Assembly (NCBI RefSeq): GCF_000194155.1
Contig: NZ_GL877881.1
Coordinates: forward strand, 355,846 to 419,845
DNA length: 64,000 nucleotides
Direction of reading: 5' to 3'
DNA from: Saccharopolyspora spinosa NRRL 18395
GTDB lineage: Bacteria > Actinomycetota > Actinomycetes > Mycobacteriales > Pseudonocardiaceae
The notes under the pieces: model-generated
Seen by the model: only the letters and a program-made list of their open reading frames with translations
What the model was told of the DNA's origin: nothing
The model's database searches: none
Program-made: the position numbers and the translations under genes
Part shown: positions 33,498-42,922 of the stretch, piece after piece
Layout: each line of letters starts with the position of its first letter
Position numbering within the stretch: position 1 is the first letter of the stretch

Positions 33498-34020
33498 TTA
33501 GAGAAGTCCGGAAAGTGCGGCGATCTTGCAGGCCACCTCAGCAAGGTCGCAGCCGACGAGGTCGGGCGGGTTGAAGAACTCGGCGTAGTGACCTTCCAGG
33601 CGACTGGCCCAGGCGGTGTTAAGCCCAGCTCGTTTGGCCCCGTGGCAATCGAAGGCGTGCACGGCGACCAAGCGCTCCTCGGCGGCGTGTCCGATCCGTT
33701 GCTGTGCGTACTCGTCGACGCGCCGCGTGGTTTCCAGCTGCGGACGTGGCCGGTTCGGCATCGAGGTGAGCGGGCAGCTCACCGAAACCCGCCAGCACAT
33801 GTGCCACGGCACGATCGTCGATTTCACCGCGGCCGAGCGTGCGCAGCGCAGCCGCGGCCACCTCGGGGAACGGCGCGTAGTCGTCGGTCAGCGTCAATGC
33901 GATGCCATCCCGCAGCAAGCGGTCGAACCAACGCTCGATCAGTTCGGGAGAGAGGCCGACGTCGTCGAATCGGGACCGCAGCGGTTCCAGCGACATGAGC
34001 GTTTCGACCACGTCGAACAC
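33498..34020 (-). pseudogene. HAD-family hydrolase (haloacid dehalogenase type II-like), deleted and frameshifted
   Basis: The frame from 34020 opens with FDVVETLMSLEPLRSRFDDV and runs to LPAHLDAEPAT, then becomes nonsense. A second frame resumes with VDEYAQQRIGHAAEERLVAV and HAFDCHGAKRAGLNTAWASR to a proper end at 33498. Family members have about 50 residues between these parts, including the catalytic Lys and the TNG motif; these are absent. An internal deletion plus a frame change near 33740 explains it. Inactive. Confidence 0.75.
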
Positions 34021-34211
34021 GACTGTTCGGGGTCTGCTGCGAATGGAAACCTCCGACCTAGCTGCCCGACATCACCGGGGGCATGCACGGGCCGTGTCGG
34101 TGTTGTCCAGGTTCACCGCCTATCATGCGAGCCCCACTGCCCCTTCCGGGCGCGCGCACCGACCGCCGGGATGCTACCTGCACCGTGGTCCGGTCACGGT
34201 GCAGGTAATCG

Positions 34212-34800
34212 CGCGTTCAGACGAGGAAGCAGGAGCTCCCGCAGCAGCTACAGGACCACCGCGGCGATCGGGATCGCGACCACAGCACCGATCACCCCGA
34301 GCGGGGTTCCGCCGAGCAGCACGGCCAACACGGTGATCGGGGCGGGCACCCGAACCGTGCGGCCGATGATCCGGGGCACCAGCAGGTAGTCCTCGACGAA
34401 CCGGTAGATCACGAAGAACCCCGCGGTGGCCAGGCCGACCGGCAGCGACACGGTCAGCGATACCAGCGTCACGATCACTCACGCAGCGATGGTTCCATCG
34501 ACGGGGATCAGGTCCAGCAGCACCGCGACCATCGACGCCAGCAGCAACGGGTACGGCACACCGAAGGTGAGCATACACACGTACGCGGACAACCCCGCGA
34601 TGACCGAGGTGATCAGGTTGCCCAACAAGTACGCGCCGATCTTGACGGAAACCTCGTCGCCGATCAGTACCGCGCGAGGGCGACGCGCTACCGGGAACAG
34701 ACGGTAGAGCGACCGGCGGATGCGGGCATCGACGCCAGGAAGTACACCAGTAGCACGACGACCACGACCGAGTTCCGCCTGCCACCAAGGCGGAACCCAA
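34212..34800 (-). pseudogene. AI-2E/PerM-family transporter with stops and a frameshift
   Basis: The core reads RRPRAVLIGDEVSVKIGAYL, NLITSVIAGLSAYVCMLTFG, PYPLLLASMVAVLLDLIPV, then an in-frame TGA at 34479-34481, then VIVTLVSLTVSLPVGLATAG and RIIGRTVRVPAPITVLAVLL. A second stop lies at 34248 before LLRELLLPRLN, which is the expected end. Upstream, the hydrophobic segment SVVVVVLLVYFLASMP is in another frame, and the N-terminal half of this about 350-residue permease is missing. Clearly dead. Confidence 0.75.
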
Positions 34801-35135
34801 CTGTCCAATGTGCTCACTTTCACCCTCCGGGAGATCTCGCGCCAGGCAGGCGCACACCTCGTCCTCCGCGACGAATCCCGCGTTGCCGCCACTTGCGCGT
34901 GACCTCCACCACACGCCGCCCCACCCCGCGAAAACTCCCGCAACGCAAGGGATATCACCATCCAGCGGCCCGCTGTCCTCACTGTCAGCTCCTGATCCGA
35001 CACCCCCAGCAATTGCTCCATTTGGCGTAGCGAAATGTTCATTCTGATGGGGGAGCATCGCCGGATAATTTACAAACCCCCAGCTCCCGGCTCTTTGCGT
35101 TCCCCCGGCGCGGAGTCGGGAAAGAAGGAGAGAAC

Positions 35136-36041
35136 ATGCCCCGAGGTTCTCTGATCCGAAGCATTCTCGCGTTCGCCGCGACGATGCTGGCCGGCTTGGC
35201 GCTCACAGCACCAACCGCCAGTGCCGTGGCTACGCCGTTCATCATCGGAGGTACCCAAGCAACTCAGACCTACAGCTTCATGGCGTCCATGCAGTCCACC
35301 GACGGCCAACACCACTGCGGCGCCTCGCTGGTCGACAAGCAGTGGCTGGTCACCGCCGCGCACTGCGTGGCAGGACAAGAGCCCAGCAATGTTCAGTACC
35401 GGATCGGGACAACCGACCGCACCAGCGGCGGCGAGGTCGTCAAGCCGGACAAGTTCGTGGCCCACCCCAACGCAACGCAGAAGACCGGGGACGAAATCGC
35501 CAGCGGCTACGACATCGCGATGGTCCACCTCTCGCAGCCGGTGAAGGCCGAGCCGATCAAGATCTCTGCCACGTCACCGCAGCCGGGCACCGCAGTGACA
35601 CTGCTCGGTTGGGGCCAGACGTGCGGGACGCCCAAGTGCGGCGAGCCGCCCGTGAACTTGAAGGAGCTGGAAACCAAGACGATCGACGCGTCGAACTGCA
35701 CCGGCGCGCAAGATCCCTTCGATGCGACACGTGAGCTGTGCATCGACAACCAGAAGGGCAAGGTCAGCGCCTGCTACGGCGACTCCGGTGGCCCGGCGGT
35801 GGTGCATGAGGACGACGGTTTCGCACTGGTCGGCGCGACCAGCCGTGGCCAAGCCGAGAACTGCCCGGAGAAGCCCGGCATCTACAGCAACCTCGTGGCG
35901 CACACCGACTGGATCAACGAGACCATTAAGTCTGGCGGCTCGTCCAGCCCCGGCAAGTCCCCGGGCAAGTCCCCGGGCAAGTTCCCCGGCCCTCTCCCCG
36001 ACATGCCGTTGTTCCCGTCGATGGGGCCGCGCCACCGGTAA
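35136..36041 (+). CDS. Secreted trypsin-like serine protease (301 aa)
   Basis: A signal peptide (SILAFAATMLAGLALTAPTA, ending ASA at 30) and short propeptide lead to a typical mature start IIGGT at 36. The catalytic triad is His76 (TAAHC), Asp126 (YDIAM) and Ser217 (CYGDSGGP); several Cys pairs support disulfides. The last 40 residues are a Pro/Gly/Lys tail with SPGK repeated, absent from classic trypsins and perhaps a wall- or polymer-binding extension. ATG follows AAGGAGAG. Family S1. Confidence 0.9.
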   Translation: MPRGSLIRSILAFAATMLAGLALTAPTASAVATPFIIGGTQATQTYSFMASMQSTDGQHHCGASLVDKQWLVTAAHCVAGQEPSNVQYRIGTTDRTSGGEVVKPDKFVAHPNATQKTGDEIASGYDIAMVHLSQPVKAEPIKISATSPQPGTAVTLLGWGQTCGTPKCGEPPVNLKELETKTIDASNCTGAQDPFDATRELCIDNQKGKVSACYGDSGGPAVVHEDDGFALVGATSRGQAENCPEKPGIYSNLVAHTDWINETIKSGGSSSPGKSPGKSPGKFPGPLPDMPLFPSMGPRHR

Positions 36042-36074
36042 CCCGCCACCCACCGCGGACACCCGCAGCGAGCA

Positions 36075-36133
36075 GCGGGGGTCGTGAAACCGCCACATCG
36101 TGAAACCGCCACAGCCGGTTCCCCGACCCCCGC
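36075..36133. terminator. Long-loop inverted repeat enclosing a 16-bp direct repeat
   Basis: GCGGGGGTCG (36075-36084) pairs with CGACCCCCGC (36124-36133). Within the 39-nt loop TCGTGAAACCGCCACA occurs twice in tandem (36082-36097 and 36098-36113). It lies between the convergent protease and diguanylate cyclase genes and may end both transcripts. Confidence 0.5.
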
Positions 36134-36213
36134 ATTCGCGTCTGAACCCGCAGGAAAGGCCGGTGCTTATCCTCCGCAACGGCCAACAGGCCGTCGCAGG
36201 ACCAGCTGCGTCG

Positions 36214-37698
36214 TCAATCCGCTCTGCTCCGCTTGTCCTGGTACATCGCTTGATCAGCGTGCGCCAGTGCGTCGCTCGGGTGTTGACCGGGGGCGATGCG
36301 GTGGTAGCCGATGCTGGCGGTGATCCGGACCGAATTGTCCTCAGTTTCCAAGGCGACCGGCTGGGCCACCTCATCGGCCAGGTGTTGCACCAGCTCCTCG
36401 GGGTCGTGCGGTGGTGGGATGAGGAGGATGACGAATTCGTCGCCGCCGATGCGCGCGACCGTGTCGCCATCGCGCACGCACCCGCGCAGCCGGTGAGCGG
36501 TGATGCGCAGCAACTCGTCGCCGGCCTGATGTCCGAGCCTGTCGTTGACCGTTTTGAAGTCGTCCAGGTCGACGTAGATCAGCCCGCGTTCTTCGAACTG
36601 GGGACTCGACACGGCCTCGTCGAGCAAGTCGGCGAGCAGCACCCGGTTGGCCACGCCCGTGAGCGGATCTTGCAGAACGGCCTGAGCGAGCAGCCGGTGG
36701 GCCCGGTAGAGCTGCAGCAAGGTGGTGAAGTGACGGAGGATGACCAGAGCGATGATCACGCTGAGCACGTAGACCACGTCGGGGTACGGGCTGCCGCCCG
36801 CCATGTTGATGACGACCATGCCCAGGACGGCAGTCAGCGGAACGTACGGCACTGCCAGCAGCGCCAATGACACGCTCCGGCGCCGGGCAGTGGCTGGTCG
36901 CGGCGCCGCGAGTGCCGCGGGGATCAGCAGGAGCGTACCGATCAGGTAGCCCAGTTCGGCTGCTGCGGGTGCCGCCGCCCCGTAGATCGTGCTGTCGGCG
37001 TAAACGATGTCGCTGGCACCCATTGCGCACAATCCGACCACCAGCCAGATCAACCGGGGCCGCCACATGCTGTGCAAAGCGACGGCCATGAGCAACGCGA
37101 CCACGATCAGAATTAAGTCACCGACTGTGTAAGAAACCGTCAGCAGCGTCATCGTGGGGGAATCATGGGAACCCGCCTGGACCGCGAGGACCTCGCAGGC
37201 GAGCGCGACGAGTGCCGTGACGATGATGAGGCCGTCGAGCAGTAGAACTCGTGGTGGATCCGCAGTGTCGTACACCCGGACCCTGGCGTGGTCGGCTCGG
37301 GCTATCACGAGCAGCGCCGCGAACACTCCCGCCGGAAACAGCAGGAAAAGCGCGCTAGCAATACCCGGCACCGCCAACGCGGCACCGTGCACGGCGCGAT
37401 GCCACGTCCAGACCGCCTGCGCGGCGACCCATCCTCCCAAACCGACGGCCAGGAATAGTCGCCAGCGCCGCTCCGGGCCGGTATGCGACCACCCGGTCCA
37501 CGAGTAGGCGACGACGGCAACGATCGCGTTGACCAGAGCTGCCAGGTCGTCGGCCAGCCGCGACACCGGGTCCGCGTAGGTGAGGACTAGAACAGTCGCC
37601 GCCGCCGTTAGGACGACAAGCCACCCCATTAAAAGCCACCGTGGTGGCCCGGATGCAAGTCGCCGTGGAGGCACACGCACACGGCCACTGTTACACAT
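36214..37698 (-). CDS. Membrane-bound diguanylate cyclase, GGDEF (494 aa)
   Basis: About 320 N-terminal residues hold some eight membrane helices with no named sensor (LGLWxx-type motifs were not seen). The GGDEF domain has the active motif GGDEF at 418-422 within VARIGGDEFVIL, and an inhibitory RxxD site, RDGD at 409-412, five residues before it. It should make cyclic di-GMP and be product-inhibited. No EAL domain is attached. ATG 37698 has only a weak ribosome-binding site; ATG at residue 24 (MGWLVV) is possible. Confidence 0.85.
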   Translation of the reverse strand: MCNSGRVRVPPRRLASGPPRWLLMGWLVVLTAAATVLVLTYADPVSRLADDLAALVNAIVAVVAYSWTGWSHTGPERRWRLFLAVGLGGWVAAQAVWTWHRAVHGAALAVPGIASALFLLFPAGVFAALLVIARADHARVRVYDTADPPRVLLLDGLIIVTALVALACEVLAVQAGSHDSPTMTLLTVSYTVGDLILIVVALLMAVALHSMWRPRLIWLVVGLCAMGASDIVYADSTIYGAAAPAAAELGYLIGTLLLIPAALAAPRPATARRRSVSLALLAVPYVPLTAVLGMVVINMAGGSPYPDVVYVLSVIIALVILRHFTTLLQLYRAHRLLAQAVLQDPLTGVANRVLLADLLDEAVSSPQFEERGLIYVDLDDFKTVNDRLGHQAGDELLRITAHRLRGCVRDGDTVARIGGDEFVILLIPPPHDPEELVQHLADEVAQPVALETEDNSVRITASIGYHRIAPGQHPSDALAHADQAMYQDKRSRAD

Positions 37699-38059
37699 CG
37701 GCCCCGCCCACGCCTACTGGAGCGACTCAAGAACAAGCCTGCGACCAGCACAAATGCCGCAGAGAGCCCCGACGCGCAGGGGCTTCGGGCCTCAACCGCG
37801 CAATAGTTTCACGAGCTTGGCGCTGGCGGCAGCTCGGCGTGCGGCGAGTAGACGTTCGTGCCCCCGGCGGCCAGCAGCCCTGGCCGGAGAACCTGGCCGC
37901 CGCCCGCAGCGGCGCTCCCCGGGCGAGGAGAAACTCACATTGGTCTGGCCCACTCGCGCCAACGTGCTGCTGACCGAGCCGACCAGCAACCTGCCCCCGC
38001 GTCCCGCGCCGATTCGCTCCTACGGAATCCGCTTACGGCCGGGGGTGCGAGCGGATCCA
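37699..38059. other. Intergenic, no gene seen
   Basis: Long frames on the plus strand across this region are antisense shadows of the neighbouring genes with no start signals. Nothing else is supported. Confidence 0.4.
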
Positions 38060-38692
38060 CTACGCGACATGAGCAACTACCCCGGTGCGAATGAGGATCA
38101 CCGCGCCGATGACGATGTAGACGACTGGAACCAGCCAGCGGCGCACGCGGTCGAGGCCACTGAGCACTCGCTTCCGAGTCGCGGTGAAACGGGCCACCAG
38201 GCACCACACCCCGATGAGCGTCAAGAAGACGACCACGGTCAGCGCGGTCTGCGCCAGCGAAAAGACGCGGAATGCGGCGCTGTAGACGCTGAGGTTGTCC
38301 GCCCCGTTGGCTATGACGATCGAAACGACCGACAGCACGCCGATGCTCGGCAGATCCCGCTCCTGCTCGCCTGCCCGGACGGCCCGTACCAGGCCCGTGA
38401 TTCCGAGCGCCAGCGGCAGAAGACCGAGCAACCCGATCCAGGACTCCGGCACGACCATCAGCCCGACGGCCGCCAGCAGGCTCATCGCGATCAGGCACGT
38501 CGACCCCAGGTACTGACCGGCCGCGATCTGCCACGGGCGCGGGCTGCCCACCTGCGCGGAGCGCAAGAACAACGCGGTCAGCACGACCAAGCCGTCGATA
38601 TTCGTAGCCGTCCACATCACCACTGCGACCAAGACCGCCGCACCCAAAGCCACCACACGAGAAATGCTGACCTCGCCGCATCCAGACGGCAC
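38060..38692 (-). CDS. CadD-family cadmium-resistance-type membrane transporter (210 aa)
   Basis: Five to six helices are predicted. Family-like features are TATNIDGLVVLTALF near the N-terminus, GQYLGSTCLIAMSLLAAVGL, GLLPLALGITGLVRA and SIVIANGADNLSVYSAAF. CadD proteins confer cadmium resistance in Gram-positive bacteria; many homologues are of unknown substrate. The frame opens at GTG 38692, but the first membrane helix begins about residue 14 and a later GTG near 38653 is possible. Monocistronic. Confidence 0.75.
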   Translation of the reverse strand: MPSGCGEVSISRVVALGAAVLVAVVMWTATNIDGLVVLTALFLRSAQVGSPRPWQIAAGQYLGSTCLIAMSLLAAVGLMVVPESWIGLLGLLPLALGITGLVRAVRAGEQERDLPSIGVLSVVSIVIANGADNLSVYSAAFRVFSLAQTALTVVVFLTLIGVWCLVARFTATRKRVLSGLDRVRRWLVPVVYIVIGAVILIRTGVVAHVA

Positions 38693-39059
38693 CGCGACAA
38701 TTCACACGAACGAGTGATGGCGGCAGCGGATCTTCCGGAATGACGCTCAGCCGCGCGCCCGGTCGGTGACCTCGGTTGGCGCGCTCCCGAAACCGTTCGC
38801 GCCTTCGCCAGCCATCCGGGATGCCACGAACGCGGCCGACCGCTTTCCGCGGCTCGGCAAGGATCCGCAGCATCGCTCACTCGGGTGGTAAAAGCGAATT
38901 GATATCGCTGCGACGTGCCAGCCCGCCAACGATGGTGTCGCTGCCACCGAGCTTGGTTCGCCTGCTGCACGCGAAGATCGCTGTATGGCGCGGCCGTCCA
39001 TACGTGCTCGGTTCCGCAGTGGACGAGTACCGCGCTCCAGATGGGGGATGGAGACGCCA
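38693..39059. other. Intergenic, no gene seen
   Basis: This is the divergent promoter region of the CadD-type and coiled-coil genes. The sequence has a few open frames but none with start signals. Confidence 0.4.
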
Positions 39060-39743
39060 ATGGATGATGTTGTTCCGGCCCGGCCGGCTTTCGCCGAGCG
39101 GTGGCGTGGATTCGATCGAGCGCAGGTCGCCGAACATCTCGACCTGCTCGAATCCGAGCTCCGCCAGCTCCGCCAGCTCCGCGAGGAGCTTCGCTCCACA
39201 GACGAGGAGGAGCAGCACGACTCGGAGGTCGTCGAGTTCGCGGAGAAACGTGCCGCCGCGATCATCGGCCAAGCGCGCGAGGAGGCGGCGAGGCTCTTGG
39301 CGGAGGCGGAGCGAACAGCCGAGCAGATCAGAGCGCAGGCTTGCGATTTTGCTCGCTTGCTGGCGGAGCGTCGGGCCGACCTCGATCGGGAAACCGCGTG
39401 CTGGAAGAGGGAAGAGCGCGAGCGCGAGCACCGTCTTCGGCGGAACGTTCAGAAGGAGTACAAAAGAATCACGGCGCTGGCGCAGGAGGATGCCGAGCGG
39501 CTGCTCGATCGAACGCGTCGACGCTGCGAACAGCAAGACGCCGCAAGCGATGTGCGCTACCGGCGCATTTGCGCGGAGGCGGAAGAACGGAGGCAGGAGA
39601 CCGGCGCGGCCATCAATGCGTTGCTCCAGGAAGTGGTCAAACATTCGACCGCGTTGCGGGAGCTGAGCCTGCCGAACGACGGGATTGTCGACGGCCACAC
39701 CGCTCACCAGCCCGTGGCCAACAGCCAGAACATCCAACGTTGA
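39060..39743 (+). CDS. DivIVA-like coiled-coil protein (227 aa)
   Basis: The first 35 residues resemble a DivIVA membrane-curvature domain (AERWRGFDRAQVAEHLDLLE). From residue 25 to about 190 the sequence is a long Glu/Arg-rich coiled coil (AAAIIGQAREEAARLLAEAE, REEREREHRLRRNVQKEYKR). In actinobacteria such proteins organise polar growth or cell-wall machinery. I use ATG 39060 behind GGAG; ATG 39048 is close by. A cytoskeletal-adaptor role is inferred. Confidence 0.7.
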   Translation: MDDVVPARPAFAERWRGFDRAQVAEHLDLLESELRQLRQLREELRSTDEEEQHDSEVVEFAEKRAAAIIGQAREEAARLLAEAERTAEQIRAQACDFARLLAERRADLDRETACWKREEREREHRLRRNVQKEYKRITALAQEDAERLLDRTRRRCEQQDAASDVRYRRICAEAEERRQETGAAINALLQEVVKHSTALRELSLPNDGIVDGHTAHQPVANSQNIQR

Positions 39744-39856
39744 AGGAAATAGATGTCCTTGTGATTCGTCCGCTCGTCGCCGCTCCGGCGCAGCGCCGCG
39801 GCCCAGAATTGCGTGGTGATCGACTGCTACGTTGTGCGCGCCAGCGGACGGTCGCA

Positions 39857-40573
39857 TCACTTCTGCGCCCGGCTGGACCGCCGGACAGCGCGGTGGTGGA
39901 ACGTGGCGGTGCCGATGACGACCGCCAAGGCTGCCAGCGGTAGCAGCGGCAACGCCCACGGCACCACGAGCATCACGATCCCGCCTGATGCGGCGCCGGC
40001 CGCCGCCGCCAGCAGGATCGCAGTTCCCCGCACGTCGAACACCTTCGGCCGGTCGCCGGCCGCGAGCCCGGCGACGACGCCGGTCAACGTGCCGGTCAGG
40101 TATGTGGTGGACAACTTCGTCCGGCGCCCCAACCCGCCCATCGCCGCGCTCTGCAGCCCCATCCCGACCGACGCCAGCACCAGCAGTCCGACCTGCCAGG
40201 CCCCGCCCGGCCGCGCGTCGGTGACGACCCAACCACCGGCGAACCCAGCGAGCACCACCACTTCGACCAGCAGGACCGCCGTGACCCGCAGCGGCCAGAG
40301 CGGGCCGTGCGGACGCGGCGACCCGGTGATCCGGCTACCCGCCGCCGCACCCGCGACATAGCCCGCGAAAGCGACGAGGGTGTGCACTGCTAACGGAGCA
40401 GACGCCCTCGCGATCGCTAGTCCGAACAGCACCAGGTTGCCGGTCATCACACTGCTGAAGACCTCACCGAGCCGGGTGAAGCTCGCGACGTCCACGGCAC
40501 CGGTGCCGAAAGTCAGTACCACCGCCATTGCGCCCAACGGCGGAAATCCGTCCGCACCCCGGGCAACGCTCAA
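39857..40573 (-). CDS. YoaK/DUF1275-family membrane protein (238 aa)
   Basis: Six helices are predicted. DUF1275 features are LTFGTGAVDVASFTRLGEVF, SVMTGNLVLFGLAIA, GMGLQSAAMGGLGRR and TTYLTGTLTGVVAGLA. Function in the family is unknown. The start is uncertain: TTG 40573 gives a normal N-terminus with a weak GGCGGGA box, while ATG 40528 lies inside the first helix. It stands alone. Confidence 0.8.
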   Translation of the reverse strand: MSVARGADGFPPLGAMAVVLTFGTGAVDVASFTRLGEVFSSVMTGNLVLFGLAIARASAPLAVHTLVAFAGYVAGAAAGSRITGSPRPHGPLWPLRVTAVLLVEVVVLAGFAGGWVVTDARPGGAWQVGLLVLASVGMGLQSAAMGGLGRRTKLSTTYLTGTLTGVVAGLAAGDRPKVFDVRGTAILLAAAAGAASGGIVMLVVPWALPLLPLAALAVVIGTATFHHRAVRRSSRAQK

Positions 40574-40973
40574 GGCAGTCCCGCCGCGGCTGCACCGTTC
40601 GCCCGGGCGGCGTGAAGGTCGGCCAGCACGACCTCCCGGCGCACCCCGCCGCGCTCGGTCGACGACAGCACCGCCGCCGACCCCACGGTGCCCACGCCGA
40701 CCTCCACGGCACACCACCCTCGTCCGGAAAACGAAGTACCGGGCCAGTCCCCTTGTGTACCGCAGTCGACCGGCTCCCGCCCGCCACACCGGAATGGCGC
40801 CAATTGCGGGCAACCTGCAGATAAATTCTCACGTTCTCGAAGGTCAACCGGAAATCCAAGATGAGGAATATTCAAATTCTCTCGGAATCCGCCCCGGAAT
40901 CAGTAGCTAAGAATTAGGCCATCCGAGGCACTGTCCTATCCGGCCAATGGAACCTTGTTTAACCTCTCCGTCC

Positions 40974-41405
40974 ATGATGGACCCGGCGTTTCCGACCGAC
41001 GAGGATGCGCAATCGATCCTGTCCTTCGCGCAGGCCGCATTGGACGCCCACGTGCAGGACGATCTGGCCGCGCTCAGGCACCTGATGGACCTCAACGAAG
41101 CCCACGGACCCGCCGGCATGTACTTGGCCACGGTGCTCCTGGCGGCGAACCTCGATCACCTGCTGGTCGAACCGCCCACCGGGATGAGCATCGGTACTGA
41201 CGAAACCACCGGTCCTCGCGATGTTCTCGACGCGTTGAACTTCGCCGCCGCCGTCCACGCCAAGAACCGTCCAAGCGCCGACTCCATCTGGAACAGGCTG
41301 GTGACCGAACAGCGGCCAGTGGACCTCACGATCGCAATGTTGCACCTGCACAAGAAGCTCCGCGCACAAGGCGAGTACCCGGACGAACCCCGGAGACCGC
41401 ACTAG
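40974..41405 (+). CDS. Hypothetical protein (143 aa)
   Basis: A soluble, mostly helical acidic protein (AQSILSFAQAALDAHVQDDL, AALRHLMDLNEAHGPAGMYL) without known motifs. It may carry a tetrahelical fold but I cannot place it. ATG 40974 (or 40977, 40947) lacks a strong ribosome-binding site. Codon use is normal for the genome. Confidence 0.55.
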   Translation: MMDPAFPTDEDAQSILSFAQAALDAHVQDDLAALRHLMDLNEAHGPAGMYLATVLLAANLDHLLVEPPTGMSIGTDETTGPRDVLDALNFAAAVHAKNRPSADSIWNRLVTEQRPVDLTIAMLHLHKKLRAQGEYPDEPRRPH

Positions 41406-41481
41406 TGGCCACGAGGACGATCGGCGAACCCGCCAACGCGCTGAACTCTGCGATCCGGCCACACCGCCTTGAACATTGCTT

Positions 41482-41544
41482 TCAACCACTGGGTTGACGG
41501 ATGGGCAACATACGCCTACGGTTCTTTCAACCAAGGAGTTGAAA
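41482..41544. promoter_or_regulatory. Two related dyads upstream of the ArsR gene
   Basis: TCAACC-actg-GGTTGA at 41482-41497 and TTTCAAC-caagga-GTTGAAA at 41525-41544 share the half-site TCAAC and stand just before the ArsR-type gene at 41553. They probably form its own operator and that of the operon. Confidence 0.5.
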
Positions 41545-41552
41545 CTGGGAAG

Positions 41553-41948
41553 ATGACCACGGACCCGCTGTCCCGAGCCTTCGCCGCCCTCGCGGATCCG
41601 ACCCGGCGCGACATGGTCGCCCGGCTCTCGGAAGGCGACGCGACCGTGAGCCAGCTGGCCGAGCCGTATGGGATCACGCTGCAGGCCGTCTACAAGCACC
41701 TGCGGGTGCTCGAGGACGCCGGGCTCGTCAGCCGACCACGAGGGCCGCAGCCACGGTCGGCACGCTTGGAGGCCCAGGCCTTCGACCTCTTGGACACCTG
41801 GATCGAGCGCCACCGGAGTCGCGTCGAGCAGCGCTACCGCCGCCTTGACGCCGTCCTGGCGGAGATGGAGGAAGAAACGCATGAAAAGGATCACAGAAAC
41901 GAGCATCGAAGCCGACCCGAGGCTGCCGGTCATCCGGACGACTCGTGA
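41553..41948 (+). CDS. ArsR-family regulator (131 aa)
   Basis: A winged helix of the metal-independent ArsR subgroup that accompanies SRPBCC genes: FAALADPTRRDMVARLSEGD, VSQLAEPYGITLQAVYKHLR, VLEDAGLVSRPRG. No metal-binding Cys cluster is present, so it is not a metalloid sensor. The last 24 residues overlap the SRPBCC gene by 68 nt in another frame. ATG 41553 follows GGGAAG. It probably represses its operon through the dyads at 41482-41544. Confidence 0.85.
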   Translation: MTTDPLSRAFAALADPTRRDMVARLSEGDATVSQLAEPYGITLQAVYKHLRVLEDAGLVSRPRGPQPRSARLEAQAFDLLDTWIERHRSRVEQRYRRLDAVLAEMEEETHEKDHRNEHRSRPEAAGHPDDS

Positions 41949-42363
41949 CTTCGCGGCAAGGCCCGAGCAACTGTTCCGCGCCCACACCGAACCCGCGTTG
42001 TTCGCTCAGTGGGTGGGCCCCAACGCCACGACCACCCGGATCGAGCGCTGGGACGCGTCCACCGGCGGCAGCTGGCGGTACGTTTCGGTGCACGACGGAA
42101 CGGAGTACTGGTTCCACGGCTGCTTCCACGAGGTGCGGCCGGACCGAATCGTGCAGACCTTCACGTTCGAGGGCGATCCCGACGGAGTCGCGCTGGAGAC
42201 GCTGTGGTTCGAGGATCTGGGCGACGGCCGCACGCGGCTGCGGACGCAGTCGCTGGTCGACAGCTTCGAAAGCCGCGATGCGTGGCTGCACAGCGGCATG
42301 GAGGTCGGTGTCAACGAGGGCTACGCGAAGCTGGAGAGGATGCTCATCGATGGCGCTGCCTGA
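41881..42363 (+). CDS. SRPBCC (AHSA1/CalC-like) protein (160 aa)
   Basis: The START-like helix-grip fold reads IRTTRDFAARPEQLFRAHTE, PALFAQWVGP, GGSWRYVSVHDGTEYWFHG, IVQTFTFEGDPDGVALETL. It belongs to the Aha1-like SRPBCC group that binds hydrophobic ligands, often with ArsR partners. ATG 41881 overlaps the ArsR gene. The role is ligand binding or unknown chemistry. It overlaps the next gene by 14 nt. Confidence 0.8.
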   Translation: MKRITETSIEADPRLPVIRTTRDFAARPEQLFRAHTEPALFAQWVGPNATTTRIERWDASTGGSWRYVSVHDGTEYWFHGCFHEVRPDRIVQTFTFEGDPDGVALETLWFEDLGDGRTRLRTQSLVDSFESRDAWLHSGMEVGVNEGYAKLERMLIDGAA

Positions 42364-42922
42364 GCGCCCGGCCGAACGGCACCGCCAGGTTGCCGGGCTG
42401 TTCACCGACAAGGTCCGCCGGACCCGGTCCTGGGACGCGCCATCCCCGGTCGCCGGCTGGACCGCCCGCGACGTCGTGCGCCACCTGACCGAATGGTTCC
42501 CCGGGTTCCTTGCCGCCGGCGCCGGCATCGAACTGCCCCGCGGACCATCAGTGGACGAGAACCCGGTCGCTGCATGGCAAGTTCACTGCGACGGCGTGCA
42601 GGCGGTGCTGGACGATCCGGACACGGCGCACCGGGAACTCACCAACCCGCACCTCGGCAACCTGCCCCTGCAAACCGCGATCGACCAGTTCTACACCGCT
42701 GACGTGTTCATGCACACCTGGGATCTCGCCAGGGCTACCGGCCAGGACGACCGGCTGGACCCCGACTTCTGCGCTCAGCTCCTCGGCGGGATGGAGCAGA
42801 TGGAACAGATCCTCCGCTCCTCCGGCCAGTTCGGCGCCCGGGTCGAGGTTCCCGGCGATGCGGACACCCAGGCCAAACTGCTCGGTTTCATCGGCCGGGA
42901 TCCGTACTGGCCGGGGCGGTGA
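42350..42922 (+). CDS. DinB/TIGR03086-type mycothiol-dependent domain protein (190 aa)
   Basis: A four-helix DinB-like protein with the metal-binding His pattern (VRHLTEWFPGFLAAG in helix 2 and FMHTWDLARATGQD in helix 3), matching TIGR03086 proteins related to maleylpyruvate isomerase. Many such actinobacterial enzymes use mycothiol; the actual reaction is unknown. ATG 42350 overlaps the SRPBCC gene. Third gene of the ArsR operon. Confidence 0.75.
   Translation: MALPERPAERHRQVAGLFTDKVRRTRSWDAPSPVAGWTARDVVRHLTEWFPGFLAAGAGIELPRGPSVDENPVAAWQVHCDGVQAVLDDPDTAHRELTNPHLGNLPLQTAIDQFYTADVFMHTWDLARATGQDDRLDPDFCAQLLGGMEQMEQILRSSGQFGARVEVPGDADTQAKLLGFIGRDPYWPGR

Noticed and set aside
37580-38743. 387-codon plus-strand frame
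   Set aside because: Antisense to the CadD-type gene and with no start signal; composition is Arg/Gln-rich.
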